This document shows positions 15,726-24,840 of a stretch of DNA of 64,000 bases, in pieces (the first letter of the stretch is position 1; each line of letters starts with the position of its first letter). Origin of the DNA: Clostridium_AD sp050717515 (lineage in GTDB: Bacteria > Bacillota > Clostridia > Clostridiales > Clostridiaceae). The DNA lies in NCBI RefSeq assembly GCF_050717515.1, contig NZ_JBOITL010000027.1:1-64000 (forward strand), read 5' to 3'. The notes under the pieces were generated by a model. It saw only the letters and a list, made by a program, of their open reading frames with translations. It had not been told where the DNA came from and did not search any database. Made by a program: the position numbers and the translations under genes.

Positions 15726-16331
15726 ATGAATATTAAAGAGACATTAAAACAAGCATATAATAATCATGCTCATGAAAGAAAAGATGAAATGCAGGAATGG
15801 AAAGTTGGTCCACGAAATAAATTTCTGAATTTCTTAAAAGTAGAAGGGAAAAGAAATATTCTTGATATAGGTGCTGGTAATGGCCGAGATAGTAGATTTT
15901 TTATAGATAACGGTCTTCAAGTAATAGCAACAGATTTATCTGATGAGATGGTAAAGATATGTAGAACAAAGGAGATTGAAGCTTATATAGTAGATTACTA
16001 TAATCTTTCTCACATGAATAAGACATTTGAGGCAATTTGGGCTATGAATTGTCTGTTGCACGTTGAAAAATCAGAATTAGAGATAGTTTTAGAGGAAATT
16101 GATAAGGTACTTTCACCTTCAGGATTATTTTTTATGGGCATATACGGCGGAGAAGATAAAGAAGGCATATGGGAAGAAGACATATATACACCTCATAGAT
16201 TTTTCTCATCTTATTCTGATAAAAAAATAAGAGATATTGTAGTTAAATATTTTGATTTAGTTAGTTTTGATAGGATTGAAACAGGTGGCAAATATCATCA
16301 TCAATCGATAATTCTAAGAAAAAAAGGTTAA
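15726..16331 (+). CDS. Class I SAM-dependent methyltransferase
   Basis: I favour ATG 15726, which matches the usual N-terminus of this family (MNIKETLKQAYNNHAHER); an in-frame ATG at 15699 has no ribosome site, while AAGGGAG is 15 bases before 15726. About 201 residues. Motif I is LDIGAGNGRDS, followed by VIATDLSDEMV and a motif IV-like AIWAMNCLLHV. It is a small-molecule-type methyltransferase with unknown acceptor. Confidence 0.85.
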   Translation: MNIKETLKQAYNNHAHERKDEMQEWKVGPRNKFLNFLKVEGKRNILDIGAGNGRDSRFFIDNGLQVIATDLSDEMVKICRTKEIEAYIVDYYNLSHMNKTFEAIWAMNCLLHVEKSELEIVLEEIDKVLSPSGLFFMGIYGGEDKEGIWEEDIYTPHRFFSSYSDKKIRDIVVKYFDLVSFDRIETGGKYHHQSIILRKKG

Positions 16332-16450
16332 CTAAAAATAATTATGTTTTTTCTGCAGAGATATTAGAATCATATAAAAAAAATTAGCTAAAGCGGAGCT
16401 TAAATTTTTTTAATTACATAAGAAATTCAACTAAAGGGAGATGTACATAT

Positions 16451-17092
16451 ATGAAAAAATGTTCTGAACAAGGGGTGCCAACTAGAGAAGAAGCCAAACT
16501 ATTATTAAATGAAGCAGAAATTTTATTTCCAGGACCATGGGTACAACATTCAATTTTTACTGCCCAGGCAGCAAAACTAATAGCAGAAAATTGTGAGGGA
16601 TTGGATTCAGAGGTTGCTTATATATTGGGGATGCTTCATGATTTTGGAAGGAGAGATAGCCTTAAATATGGAATAACAACTATGGTACATATATTGGGTG
16701 GGTATAACTATTCTAAAAAACTAGGCTATGATTTATTAGCAAAAATTTGTATGACTCATTCTTGCCCGACTAAAAGTATTTATGATATTGACGACGTTGT
16801 AAATAAAAACTGCAGCGATGAGGAATATAAGTTTGTTCAAGACTATTTTAATATGGTTGAATATAATGATTATGATAAATTAATACAATTGTGTGATGCG
16901 TTAGCATTGCATAATGGTTTTACACTGATAGAAAAAAGACTGATTGACGTTGCCCTGCGACATGGAGTGAATGAATATAATGTTCCCAAATGGAAAGCCT
17001 TCATGGAACTAAAAAAATATTTTGAGGGAAAAATGGGTAAATCTATATATAGCATATTACCAGGCGTTATTGAGAATACTTTTGAATCTTAA
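16451..17092 (+). CDS. HD-domain phosphohydrolase-like protein
   Basis: 213 residues; AAAGGGAG stands 8 bases before ATG. The HD motif is GMLHDFGRRD (about 60-69), with an upstream His (WVQHSIFTAQ, about 31-40) and a downstream THS (about 103-105) as further metal ligands, and LCDALALHNG later giving the last Asp. The fold suggests metal-dependent phosphohydrolysis, perhaps of a nucleotide. It stands alone. Confidence 0.8.
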   Translation: MKKCSEQGVPTREEAKLLLNEAEILFPGPWVQHSIFTAQAAKLIAENCEGLDSEVAYILGMLHDFGRRDSLKYGITTMVHILGGYNYSKKLGYDLLAKICMTHSCPTKSIYDIDDVVNKNCSDEEYKFVQDYFNMVEYNDYDKLIQLCDALALHNGFTLIEKRLIDVALRHGVNEYNVPKWKAFMELKKYFEGKMGKSIYSILPGVIENTFES

Positions 17093-17103
17093 AAAGTGAA
17101 GTT

Positions 17104-17181
17104 GTACTTAAAGGTAATTGGGATTATTATATAACATTACGCCATGAAGGTTTTAAAAACGGTAATATTTCGAAATAAATG
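17104..17181 (+). pseudogene. Possible C-terminal gene fragment
   Basis: An open stretch encodes LKGNWDYYITLRHEGFKNG and then stops, without a start or ribosome site, between the HD gene and the SH3 gene. It looks like the tail of a lost gene. I recognise no family. Confidence 0.25.
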
Positions 17182-17214
17182 GACTGATTTTTAATAAGAT
17201 GAGGAGATATAAGT

Positions 17215-17595
17215 ATGTGTAAATATCGAGTGATTAAAAGTAGGAAAACTGATTCAGATAATCCAATAATTGTGTATGAAGGTGACAAAGTTATATGTGT
17301 TGAAGAGTCCAATGAAGATGGAGATTGGGCTGGTTGGATTTTTTGTAAAAGCGAAAACAATGAAGGGTGGGTTCCTAAGCACATAATTAATAGAACTGGG
17401 GGTAGTGGCTTTATATTGGAAGATTACGATGCAAGAGAACTTGATATAGAAGTGGCTGAAATCATTATTATGGATAAGACATTAAATGGTTGGATATGGG
17501 GAGCTAAAAAAGATGATCTACTTGCAAAAGGATGGATTCCGTTGAATCATTTGGAGGAAGTAGGAATGTTTAAGTCTAATTTTTCTAGTGATTAA
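17215..17595 (+). CDS. Tandem SH3-like protein
   Basis: 126 residues after GAGGAG. Two SH3-like repeats are visible: residues about 4-58 with VYEGDKVICVEES, GDWAGWIFCKS and GWVPKHI, and about 66-116 with LDIEVAEIIIMDK, GWIWGAK and GWIPLNHLE. There is no signal peptide, so it is a cytosolic SH3-type ligand-binding protein rather than a wall-binding one. It starts 45 bases before the HIT gene and may be read together with it. Confidence 0.75.
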   Translation: MCKYRVIKSRKTDSDNPIIVYEGDKVICVEESNEDGDWAGWIFCKSENNEGWVPKHIINRTGGSGFILEDYDARELDIEVAEIIIMDKTLNGWIWGAKKDDLLAKGWIPLNHLEEVGMFKSNFSSD

Positions 17596-17639
17596 GTAGC
17601 AACGGTATTTAAATGCGGTGCAAATAAGGAGGAAAAAAT

Positions 17640-18113
17640 ATGTACAATCATGCTCCAAAGGATTATATATGCCCCTTTTGCTTAATCGTCAATGGGGTCG
17701 AAAATGAACATGTATATACTAAACAAGCCGATATAGTATATAAAGATAATTACGTAACTGCTTTTATTGGTGCTGGTTGGTGGAAAAATAATAAGGGACA
17801 TATCATTATTATCCCCAATAGCCATTTTGAAAATATTTATGACTTAACAAGTGAACTTTCTACTAAAATCCATCAGGTAGAAAGAGAAATAGCAATTGCA
17901 TTTAAAGATGTATATAAATGTGATGGAGTATCATCAAGACAACATAATGAACCTTGTGGGAATCAAGATGTATGGCATTATCATCTTCATGTATTTCCAA
18001 GGTATAAAGAAGATAATTTATATTTAACAAGTAGAGAGACATCGGAACCACAAGAACGTTTAGAATACGCTGAGAAATTACGAAGTTATTTTAATAATAA
18101 AACGATTGGATAG
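17640..18113 (+). CDS. HIT-family nucleotide hydrolase
   Basis: 157 residues after AAGGAGG. The histidine triad is WHYHLHVFPRY with H113, H115 and H117, and the N-terminus has the CPFC pair of zinc-containing HIT proteins. HNEPCGNQDVWH precedes the triad as in branch proteins acting on dinucleotide or AMP-lysine-like substrates. It is cytosolic. The ribosome site lies in a 44-base gap after the SH3 gene. Confidence 0.9.
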   Translation: MYNHAPKDYICPFCLIVNGVENEHVYTKQADIVYKDNYVTAFIGAGWWKNNKGHIIIIPNSHFENIYDLTSELSTKIHQVEREIAIAFKDVYKCDGVSSRQHNEPCGNQDVWHYHLHVFPRYKEDNLYLTSRETSEPQERLEYAEKLRSYFNNKTIG

Positions 18114-18203
18114 TGTTTTCTTTAATTTCCAATATTCTTATTTTGTGGCTGAACAGTAAATAATTCAAATTGAGGTTTATTTATATAATTAAGGGAGGCA
18201 AAG

Positions 18204-18263
18204 ATGAAGAATACCAAAACAAAAACTATAGTATGCATTGTTGGAATGCTAACGGGGTCATGA
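18204..18263 (+). pseudogene. Tiny interrupted gene
   Basis: TTAAGGGAGG stands 6 bases before ATG 18204. The product MKNTKTKTIVCIVGMLTGS (one hydrophobic helix) ends at TGA 18261-18263, and the same frame continues with IYLENEYYEYNVNHG. Either a 19-residue peptide is made or this is a small membrane protein cut by a nonsense codon. The remaining gap to 18382 holds a GTCACAACTGTAAA segment shared with the 13110 intergenic region. Confidence 0.35.
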
Positions 18264-18382
18264 ATATATTTGGAAAATGAATATTATGAGTATAATGTGA
18301 ATCATGGTTACTTCGCTATCTTCACAAGGTATGTCACAACTGTAAAAAAAGGTGCCACAAAGAGAAAAGGAGAATTGGAATT

Positions 18383-19339
18383 ATGAAAAATAAGTTAAAG
18401 AGGTTAATTTATATTGATGAATATGTATCAATTAATGGCATTAATCAATATCTATTTCATTCTGGTACAAAGTATGATAATCCAGTAATGTTGTTTTTGC
18501 ATGGTGGTCCTGGCAGCGCTGAATCACTATTTGCACATGCATTTCAAGAAAAATGGGAAGATATTTTTACAGTAGTTCATTGGGACCAACGTGGCTCTGG
18601 AAAAACTCTTACAAAGAATCCTGATAAATATCCTACAATTGATTTGATGATAAAGGATTTGTTTGAAATTATTCAATATCTAAAGAAAAAATATAATAAA
18701 CAAAAGATAATTATACTTGGTCATTCTTGGGGAAGTGTTTTAGGAAGTACGTTTATAAAGCAATATCCAGAAGAAGTAGCTTATTATATTGGAGTCGGAC
18801 AAGTTGTTGGTTTCCTTGAAAATGAACGCGTTGGGTATGAAAAAGTTAAGGAATTAATTATAGAAGCAAATGACAAGAAAGCACTAAAAAAAATTGAAGC
18901 AATAGGAGATTACCCTGGAGATAAGTATGACGCTAAATTTATGGGCAAATGTAACAAAATACGTAGAATTCAAGGTAAATATAACTTAGCTGTTAAGATT
19001 GATTTCTCCGTATTTATAACTGCATTTAAAAGTCCTATTTTTAAGTTCTCAGATCTTTCGGCATTGATAAAAGGGCTTAAAGCAAACGAAAAGGTACTAG
19101 AATTTTTAGGAGCCTTTGATTTAAGATCAGAACCAGCAGAATATAAAGTACCGATTTACTACATTTTAGGCGGAAATGATTGGCAAACGCCCTATGTTAT
19201 TGCACAAGAATACTTTAATAGCATAAATGCTCCATATAAAAAGTTTTATTTAATACCTAATGCTGGACATATGACAATGCTGGACCAGTCACAATTATTT
19301 TTTGAAGCACTATTAGAAATTAATAACAAAGAGATATAA
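18383..19339 (+). CDS. Alpha/beta hydrolase, proline-iminopeptidase-like
   Basis: 318 residues after AAAGGAG. It contains HGGPG (about 40-44, oxyanion hole), DQRGSG, GHSWGS (nucleophile Ser about 116), GNDWQTP (probable acid Asp) and NAGHMTM (catalytic His). This order and the long helical cap fit the S33 family, which includes proline iminopeptidases and epoxide-hydrolase-like enzymes. It is cytosolic. The substrate is unknown. Confidence 0.88.
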   Translation: MKNKLKRLIYIDEYVSINGINQYLFHSGTKYDNPVMLFLHGGPGSAESLFAHAFQEKWEDIFTVVHWDQRGSGKTLTKNPDKYPTIDLMIKDLFEIIQYLKKKYNKQKIIILGHSWGSVLGSTFIKQYPEEVAYYIGVGQVVGFLENERVGYEKVKELIIEANDKKALKKIEAIGDYPGDKYDAKFMGKCNKIRRIQGKYNLAVKIDFSVFITAFKSPIFKFSDLSALIKGLKANEKVLEFLGAFDLRSEPAEYKVPIYYILGGNDWQTPYVIAQEYFNSINAPYKKFYLIPNAGHMTMLDQSQLFFEALLEINNKEI

Positions 19340-19422
19340 TCCCCATAAGAAATAAGCAAATCTATATGGTAAAACTGAAAAATGAATAATTATTAAAAAT
19401 GATTGCAACGGAGGTATTTATT

Positions 19423-20415
19423 ATGAAACCTATAGATGTAGCAAAAGATACTTTATTGAAATATGGGATTGAGAATGCATCATTAACCTTGTTACGCCAC
19501 AATGAGAATCTGGTCTGGAAAGTTGAACTTTCAGAAGGCTTATACTATATATTACGTATTCACATACCAGCAAACGGACTGCCTCTAATTCATCGTGCTG
19601 AATGGCTTGAAAGCGAAATGATGTTTTTGAGCGAGTTAAGTGTAAATAGTGATATTAATGTTCAGAAGCCTATAAGAACTAAAGATGGTCGATATGTAAT
19701 TCATCTTCCATTAAATGAGGGATTTGCAACACTACTATCGTGGTTGCCTGGCGTAACATTTAACCAATTGGAAAACACAGCAATTCATAATGCATTTTTA
19801 GTCGGTGAACTTGTTGCAAAAATGCATGACTATGTTATTAAGTGGCCAAACAGTTGCAAATTACCACGTCCTACATATGATTCCGCGCGTGTAATGAATG
19901 CGGTAAATTCACTTGAAGAAGGCATTGGCATGGGGTTGTTTACCAATGATATGTATACTGAACTCTATGAGGGGGCAATGTGTATATGCAATAAAATGAA
20001 GCAGGAAAATTCACGAGAAGGTTGGTACGGTCTTATTCATAGTGACTTGGGGCTTGGTAATATTATAATACACGAAGGTAGTGTATCTCCTATAGATTTC
20101 GGCTTATGTGGTCATGGACCATTTTTATTTGACCTTGGAGGACTTATGGGAACATTCGATGATGCTCAGCTAAGAAAAGCGGTAATTGATGGATATTCAA
20201 AACATCGCCCACTTAATCAAAACGATTACCGTTCAATTGAAGCTTTCTTTATTGCAAGTATATATTTCTTTATGTCAATGCATTTGCATAACATTAAAAT
20301 GCATGAATGGTTTGGACGACGCTTGCCATTAGTCATATCAGATTATGTTCGTCCATTTATAAACGAAACTCGATTTTTGCATAAATTAACAGAAAGTGAG
20401 AGCACCGTAGTATAA
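19423..20415 (+). CDS. Aminoglycoside-phosphotransferase-family kinase
   Basis: I take ATG 19423 because GGAGG lies 8 bases upstream; an earlier ATG at 19399 precedes that site. 330 residues. The APH/choline-kinase catalytic motif is HSDLGLGN (H206, D208, N213) followed by the DFG-like IDFGLCG. An N-terminal lobe with LVWKVEL and YYILRIH carries the ATP-binding lysine region. It phosphorylates a small molecule with ATP. Resistance is possible but not shown; HSD replaces the more usual HGD. Confidence 0.82.
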   Translation: MKPIDVAKDTLLKYGIENASLTLLRHNENLVWKVELSEGLYYILRIHIPANGLPLIHRAEWLESEMMFLSELSVNSDINVQKPIRTKDGRYVIHLPLNEGFATLLSWLPGVTFNQLENTAIHNAFLVGELVAKMHDYVIKWPNSCKLPRPTYDSARVMNAVNSLEEGIGMGLFTNDMYTELYEGAMCICNKMKQENSREGWYGLIHSDLGLGNIIIHEGSVSPIDFGLCGHGPFLFDLGGLMGTFDDAQLRKAVIDGYSKHRPLNQNDYRSIEAFFIASIYFFMSMHLHNIKMHEWFGRRLPLVISDYVRPFINETRFLHKLTESESTVV

Positions 20416-20478
20416 GCATAACATGAGTTACGTTAATTCATAATTTTCTTTTATTATTCATCTGAGGGGGAGTATTTA

Positions 20479-21399
20479 ATGAACGACATGCAATGTACAA
20501 TTATTGATGAAACATTATCATATCTTACTAAATATAAAGTTGAAAATATTAAACCTTTAATAAAAGGTTATTCTAACGATGAAAAATATTTGCTACAACT
20601 TACTAATAACATATCAGTACTCATGAAAGTTTCTAATATTAAGGATTATAATAGAAAAAAACAAGAATTTTACTATTTAAATATTCATTATAACAATGGT
20701 GTTAAATGCTCAAAACCATTAGAATTTTTTATATTAGAAAAATGCAATGTATGTATTACTATATTAACATATTTAGAAGGAAAAAGTGGAGATGAGGTAT
20801 TGCCATTGCTCCCCAAAGAAATACAGTACTCATTAGGGTATGAAGCTGCAAATGAACTTAGAAAAATTCATGAAATTAAACCTTCAGAAACTTTTAACTG
20901 GTATAAGAAAAGATGGGAAAAGTATCAATTAAAGAAAAAACAATTATTTGAATTAGGCTGTAGCTTTTATAAGCAGGCTAAAATAGAGAATTATATTGAA
21001 GACAATTTTAGAATATTAAGAGAAAGTTGCATCAGATTTCAACACGATGATTTTCAACCTATGAATATAATAATTAATGGGAACGAATTAATTGGAATTA
21101 TAGATTTTAATAGATTCGATTGGGGTGACCCCATAGAAGATTTTTTTAAACTTCCTAAATATACAAATGAAATAAGTGTACAGTTCTCAAAAGGTCAGAT
21201 AGATGGTTATTTTAATGGTAATGTTCCAGATATATTTTGGAGAAAATATAATTTATTTGTTGCATTAAATTTTCATGCAAGTATGCTTGGTGGTCATGCA
21301 TATAACCAGTTGGATAAAGTAAGGGAGCGACAAATTGAAATATTTAACACACATGATTTTGAAACCAATGGTGCTCCTGAATGGTACTTAAAAGGTTAG
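20479..21399 (+). CDS. Aminoglycoside-phosphotransferase-family kinase
   Basis: 306 residues; GAGGGGG stands 8 bases before ATG. The catalytic loop is FQHDDFQPMN (H189, D190/D191, N196) and the metal motif is IDFNRFDWGDP. The order resembles kanamycin-kinase-like clostridial and bacillar proteins. It follows another APH-like gene by 63 bases, but the two are distantly related in sequence, so they are neighbours rather than a recent duplication. The substrate is unknown. Confidence 0.83.
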   Translation: MNDMQCTIIDETLSYLTKYKVENIKPLIKGYSNDEKYLLQLTNNISVLMKVSNIKDYNRKKQEFYYLNIHYNNGVKCSKPLEFFILEKCNVCITILTYLEGKSGDEVLPLLPKEIQYSLGYEAANELRKIHEIKPSETFNWYKKRWEKYQLKKKQLFELGCSFYKQAKIENYIEDNFRILRESCIRFQHDDFQPMNIIINGNELIGIIDFNRFDWGDPIEDFFKLPKYTNEISVQFSKGQIDGYFNGNVPDIFWRKYNLFVALNFHASMLGGHAYNQLDKVRERQIEIFNTHDFETNGAPEWYLKG

Positions 21400-21561
21400 T
21401 TAACGAAGTATAGTAGTAATACATTTGAATTACTGAAGAACAAAAGAAAGAAGTTTATTTACAGTCTAATTTAGGCTAGTGGAATGGCTTTTAATGGTTG
21501 ATCTGAAGGTTACGATGTTCCTATTTCTGAGATACCTGTTGAGGAAATGATATCTTATTGG
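21400..21561. other. Gap with a gene fragment before repeat copy 4
   Basis: There is no intact gene. About 21488-21561 encodes AFNG-stop-SEGYDVPISEIPVEEMISYW, the end of an unrecognised protein that runs straight into repeat copy 4. The junction replaces the left arm of the repeat's terminator. Confidence 0.4.
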
Positions 21562-21621
21562 AGTGGGCTCTTTTTATATAGCAATGTGTAAATTTATGGT
21601 TTATAATCTATATATAGGTTA
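21562..21621 (+). repeat. Intergenic repeat, copy 4 (left arm missing)
   Basis: The right terminator arm (GTGGGCTC) with the T run, TATATAGCAATGTGTAAATTTATGG and the TATAATCTATATATAGG core are present. The left hairpin arm and the tail after GGTTA are missing. Gene fragments abut it on both sides, so it marks a recombination junction. Confidence 0.75.
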
Positions 21622-21753
21622 CCATTCAACTCTCCGACTATCAAAGGTTGGGAATATTTATTTGAAACAAAAGACGAACTTGGATTTTCTTATCTCTGGT
21701 TAGTAGAAGCTTTTAATGATTTAAAAAAGGAATTAGATGTAAATGCATCTTAA
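21622..21753 (+). pseudogene. C-terminal gene fragment after repeat copy 4
   Basis: The frame begins directly at the end of the repeat and reads PFNSPTIKGWEYLFETKDEL, then FSYLWLVEAFNDL, to a TAA. It has no start or ribosome site. It looks like the last 40 or so residues of an unknown protein, cut off by the repeat junction. Confidence 0.45.
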
Positions 21754-21791
21754 ATTTACAGAGTGATTAGCATATTTCATCCACTAACAAA

Positions 21792-22079
21792 ATGTTATTG
21801 TTCGACTTGACTGGTGACTCTTTAAAAGCAGTTAGCAAATCAATTTTTTATGATTTTCATGCATTGATGAATGATGAAATTTCATATAAATTTCAACCAT
21901 GCTATATAGATGGTAAATTTGATATATTAACAGAAAATGATTTAATAGAAATTGATGACCTAGCAGAATTAATGTTGGAACCAGATAAGAATTTTAATAA
22001 GTTAATTGTTATCTGGAATTCTAATCATAAATATCGAATTTTAAATAGTCCATTGGTTGGAGATTGGGACAATACATAA
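21792..22079 (+). CDS. Hypothetical protein, probably a truncated gene
   Basis: 95 residues from ATG 21792 without a ribosome site. The first codons overlap an attC-like left half (ACTAAC at 21783-21788). The product is acidic (MLLFDLTGDSLKAVSKSIF..., DLIEIDDLAELMLEPDKNF) with no motif I recognise. It may be a 3' fragment that became joined to a cassette-like junction. Expression is doubtful. Confidence 0.4.
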   Translation: MLLFDLTGDSLKAVSKSIFYDFHALMNDEISYKFQPCYIDGKFDILTENDLIEIDDLAELMLEPDKNFNKLIVIWNSNHKYRILNSPLVGDWDNT

Positions 22080-22093
22080 TGATCACAATCTTC

Positions 22094-22137
22094 AGTTAGG
22101 TGAAACTTTGAACGTCGGCAACACGAAACGTTATTTG
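22094..22137 (+). repeat. attC-like right-half junction
   Basis: AGTTAGGTGAAACTTTGAA, CGTCGGCAACACGAAAC, then GTTATTTG (22130-22137). It is nearly identical to the 5282-5308 end. The reverse complement of GTTATTTG matches 7 of 8 bases of CATATAAC at 22879-22886, after the next gene. Confidence 0.6.
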
Positions 22138-22178
22138 CAATTTAATAAAGAAATCATACAACAAATGGGGGTATAAGG

Positions 22179-22874
22179 ATGAATAGTTTAAAAAAAGAAA
22201 AAACTCAAGTTTTAGTACTTGGCACTATGCATAAATTCCATAAAGAGAGTAATACGTATACCTATGATGATGTTTTTAAGATTATAGATGATTTTAATCC
22301 AAATATATTAGGTGTTGAAATTAGAGAAGAAGACATGAGTCAATCTAGAGAATACCTTAGTAAATATTATCCTTATGAAATGATTGAAGCACTTTTTAGA
22401 TGGTCTAAACATATAGGAGTGTTTGGGGTTGATTACTATGAAAAGAGTGTAGAGGGGAAACTTATACCAGAAGGTTACTTTAATAATTTTTATATAAATG
22501 AAATGCAAAATAAATTCGAAATAGATCCTTTATTAACCAAAGAAAGGTATGCGTTAGATATATGTGGAAATAAACGAAATGAAATGATAGATACTAATTT
22601 GACTGCTGCTGAGTTAAATGATGGTAGGTATGATATTATATGTGACATATATTACAACCAATTAGAGTCTTTATTAAAAAAGACACCATATGAAGAAATG
22701 GCGAATTTTTACAAGGAACGTGATAAACATATTGATAAAAACATCATAAATATTATCGAGAAAAACATTGGCAAAAAATTAGTATTTATATTGGGAGCAG
22801 ATCATAGAGGATTTGCAATTAATGCAATAAAAGAAAATTTTCATGATACTATCGATATAGTTAGAGTAAAGTAA
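22179..22874 (+). CDS. TraB/Tiki-superfamily-like protein
   Basis: 231 residues; GGGGGT stands 8 bases before ATG. The N-terminal strand ends in LGTMHKFH, then ILGVEIREED, and the C-terminus has KKLVFILGADHRGFAIN. This GTxH ... GVE ... GxDHR pattern recalls the TraB/ChaN/Tiki fold of possible metal-dependent hydrolases. There is no membrane segment. It is flanked by a right half (22130) and a left half (22879) of attC-like type, so it is a second candidate complete cassette unit. Confidence 0.55.
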   Translation: MNSLKKEKTQVLVLGTMHKFHKESNTYTYDDVFKIIDDFNPNILGVEIREEDMSQSREYLSKYYPYEMIEALFRWSKHIGVFGVDYYEKSVEGKLIPEGYFNNFYINEMQNKFEIDPLLTKERYALDICGNKRNEMIDTNLTAAELNDGRYDIICDIYYNQLESLLKKTPYEEMANFYKERDKHIDKNIINIIEKNIGKKLVFILGADHRGFAINAIKENFHDTIDIVRVK

Positions 22875-22878
22875 GCAA

Positions 22879-22955
22879 CATATAACAAAAAAACATTCAG
22901 CTTGGATTATAGACAAGATCGCTTATAAGTTAATTCGTAATTGTAGTTTATAAGC
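22879..22955 (+). repeat. attC-like left half with an inverted repeat
   Basis: CATATAAC (22879-22886) then AAAAAAACATTCAGCTTGG, fitting TAACAAnnnATTCAAG. It is followed by the inverted repeat GCTTATAA / TTATAAGC (22921-22928 and 22948-22955). No right half with GTTA follows before the next gene, so the site seems incomplete. Confidence 0.5.
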
Positions 22956-23109
22956 TAACAAAAATAAATAAACGTAATGGAAAAAATAATTATTAATATT
23001 CTTTCCATTGTGTTAATTTAAATTTATAATTATAATTTTATTGTTAGTTAAATTGGATTGGTATAATAAAATGAAGATAATTTAAATCTAGTGTATAGGG
23101 AGTAATATC

Positions 23110-23658
23110 ATGAATTTTTTAGAAACAGAAAGATTAATATTAAGAAAATTCTCTTGTGATGACTGGAAAGATTTATATGAATATCTTTCTCAGGAAATAG
23201 TGGTTAAATATGAACCATATGAAGTTTATACCGAAGATGAGTGTAAACAAGAGGCAATATATCGTTCACAGCAAGATGCTTTTTGGGCCGTTTGCTTAAA
23301 AGAGAATAATAAATTAATAGGCAATGTATATTTTCAGCGACAAGAACCTAATGAGTTTTTCACATGGGAAATTGGTTATGTTTTTAACTATGCATATTGG
23401 CGGAAAGGTTATGCTACAGAAGCTTGTAAAGAGATTTTAGGCTATGGATTTAAACAATTAAAGGCTCGTAGAATAATTGCGATGTGCAATCCTTTAAATA
23501 CTTCTTCACCGAATTTGTTAGAACGATTAAATATGAGAAGAGAAGGACATTTACTGAAAAACATATATTTTAAACATGATGAAAAGGGAATCCCTATTTG
23601 GAGTGATACATATGAGTATGCAATTTTAGCAGATGAATGGTTTAACTTTCTTAAATGA
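23110..23658 (+). CDS. GNAT acetyltransferase, RimJ/RimL type (paralog 1)
   Basis: 182 residues after AGGGAG. It has LETERLILRKFSCDDW at the N-terminus, FFTWEIGYVF and YWRKGYATEACKEIL (motif A, about 95-110), and LERLNMRREGHL at the C-terminus. It is closely similar over its whole length to the protein at 33988-34533. Such enzymes often acetylate antibiotics or N-termini; the substrate is unknown. The leader also shares a segment with the paralog's leader. Confidence 0.9.
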   Translation: MNFLETERLILRKFSCDDWKDLYEYLSQEIVVKYEPYEVYTEDECKQEAIYRSQQDAFWAVCLKENNKLIGNVYFQRQEPNEFFTWEIGYVFNYAYWRKGYATEACKEILGYGFKQLKARRIIAMCNPLNTSSPNLLERLNMRREGHLLKNIYFKHDEKGIPIWSDTYEYAILADEWFNFLK

Positions 23659-23730
23659 GTATAATATCAGCCACTTAAATTGGTGGTTTATGAAAATATT
23701 ATTTCTAGACCAAAAATAGGAGATGGTTTT

Positions 23731-24300
23731 GTGAGTATTTTTTTACTAAGACATGGAGAAACAGATTGGAATGCTATTGATAGGTGTCAAGGACACACAG
23801 ATATTCCATTAAATGAAACAGGAAAAAACAAAATTGAACAAGTTGCTTTTATCTTCAAAAAAAGTATTGGTGATATTAACTATATTGTATCTAGCCCTCT
23901 ATCTCGTGCCAATGAGAGTGCGTTGATTTTTTCAAATAGTATTGGTTACAAAGGAGAAATAGCAATTGATGAATTATTTATCGAGAGAAATTTTGGTTTA
24001 GCGGAAGGGTTGTTAGGAGAAGAAATTAAATTTAAGTTTCCCGATTTAGACGTCCCTGAAATGGAGTCAGAAAAGAATGTTTTTTCAAGAGCAATACAAG
24101 GCTTAAATTACTACGATAGCATATATTCTGATGTAAATATATTAATTGTAACACATGGCGCTGTGTTAAAGACATTAGTAGATAATCAAACAACTTGCTG
24201 TGAAGCAGATATCAACTTAGTAAAATCTGTCCCAGGTGGACTATTTAAAGTAGATTTACGAAATGGGGAGTATCAGATTAAAGAAATTAAGGTTCTATAA
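23731..24300 (+). CDS. Histidine phosphatase (phosphoglycerate-mutase-like)
   Basis: I take GTG 23731: TAGGAGA lies 9 bases upstream and the product starts at the conserved strand. 189 residues. The catalytic motif is FLLRHGETDWN; SSPLSRANESA gives the second Arg, ERNFGLAEG the acid region, and VTHGAVLKTL the second His. It resembles alpha-ribazole and broad-specificity sugar phosphatases. It is cytosolic and stands alone; an upstream TTG at 23680 adds a non-homologous tail and is unlikely. Confidence 0.85.
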   Translation: MSIFLLRHGETDWNAIDRCQGHTDIPLNETGKNKIEQVAFIFKKSIGDINYIVSSPLSRANESALIFSNSIGYKGEIAIDELFIERNFGLAEGLLGEEIKFKFPDLDVPEMESEKNVFSRAIQGLNYYDSIYSDVNILIVTHGAVLKTLVDNQTTCCEADINLVKSVPGGLFKVDLRNGEYQIKEIKVL

Positions 24301-24346
24301 GTCAAACAGTTCGCTAAATAGTATTAATGCTAATGGTACCTTAATG

Positions 24347-24386
24347 TGTTGGTTAAGAAGATCGAGGTTCTTCAGCCAACGCATTT
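24347..24386. repeat. Imperfect hairpin, possibly an attC-like remnant
   Basis: GTGTTGGTTAAGAA and TTCTTCAGCCAACGC pair over about 14 bases with G-T wobbles around a short GATCGAGG loop. It lies after the histidine phosphatase. It is not a terminator, as no T run follows. It could be a remnant of a recombination site, but no TAAC/GTTA boxes of the right form flank it. Confidence 0.35.
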
Positions 24387-24577
24387 TGCTTTGTGTTAAG
24401 GAGTGGGATGATGTTGGAAAAATTGTAGTAAATTATTTTCAATAGGTATATAATGGAATTAATATAATTGAAAGTAAAATGTTAAGTATCAGAAGAATAA
24501 AAGCTTAATCAAAATTATAAAACAATACTTGAGACATAATTATAATTTATCAATAATTAAAAAAAGGGGGGACTTTC

Positions 24578-24805
24578 GTGAAAAAAATTGGTATGAAAGG
24601 AATATTTATATTAAATATTTTGATTTATTGGTTTATACTTTTCAAAATAATTGGATTTTTATTTGAAAATGTTATATTTGATATTTTTGTAAATAGTATT
24701 ATTGTTTTAAATATGTTGTTTATAATAAGTATTTTTGTATTGTTGCTTCCAATATCAATTGGTTTAACTCATCAAATATTTAAATACATTAGAGAAAATT
24801 ATTAA
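24578..24805 (+). CDS. Small two-helix membrane protein
   Basis: 75 residues from GTG with GGGGGG 6 bases upstream. Two long hydrophobic helices cover about 9-30 and 34-62, ending in a charged HQIFKYIRENY tail. There are no motifs. It is followed by a good terminator (24841-24869), so it is probably an independent transcript. The function is unknown. Confidence 0.6.
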   Translation: MKKIGMKGIFILNILIYWFILFKIIGFLFENVIFDIFVNSIIVLNMLFIISIFVLLLPISIGLTHQIFKYIRENY

Positions 24806-24840
24806 ATGTTTTGTATAATTAAATAATTAAGTGAATTATA

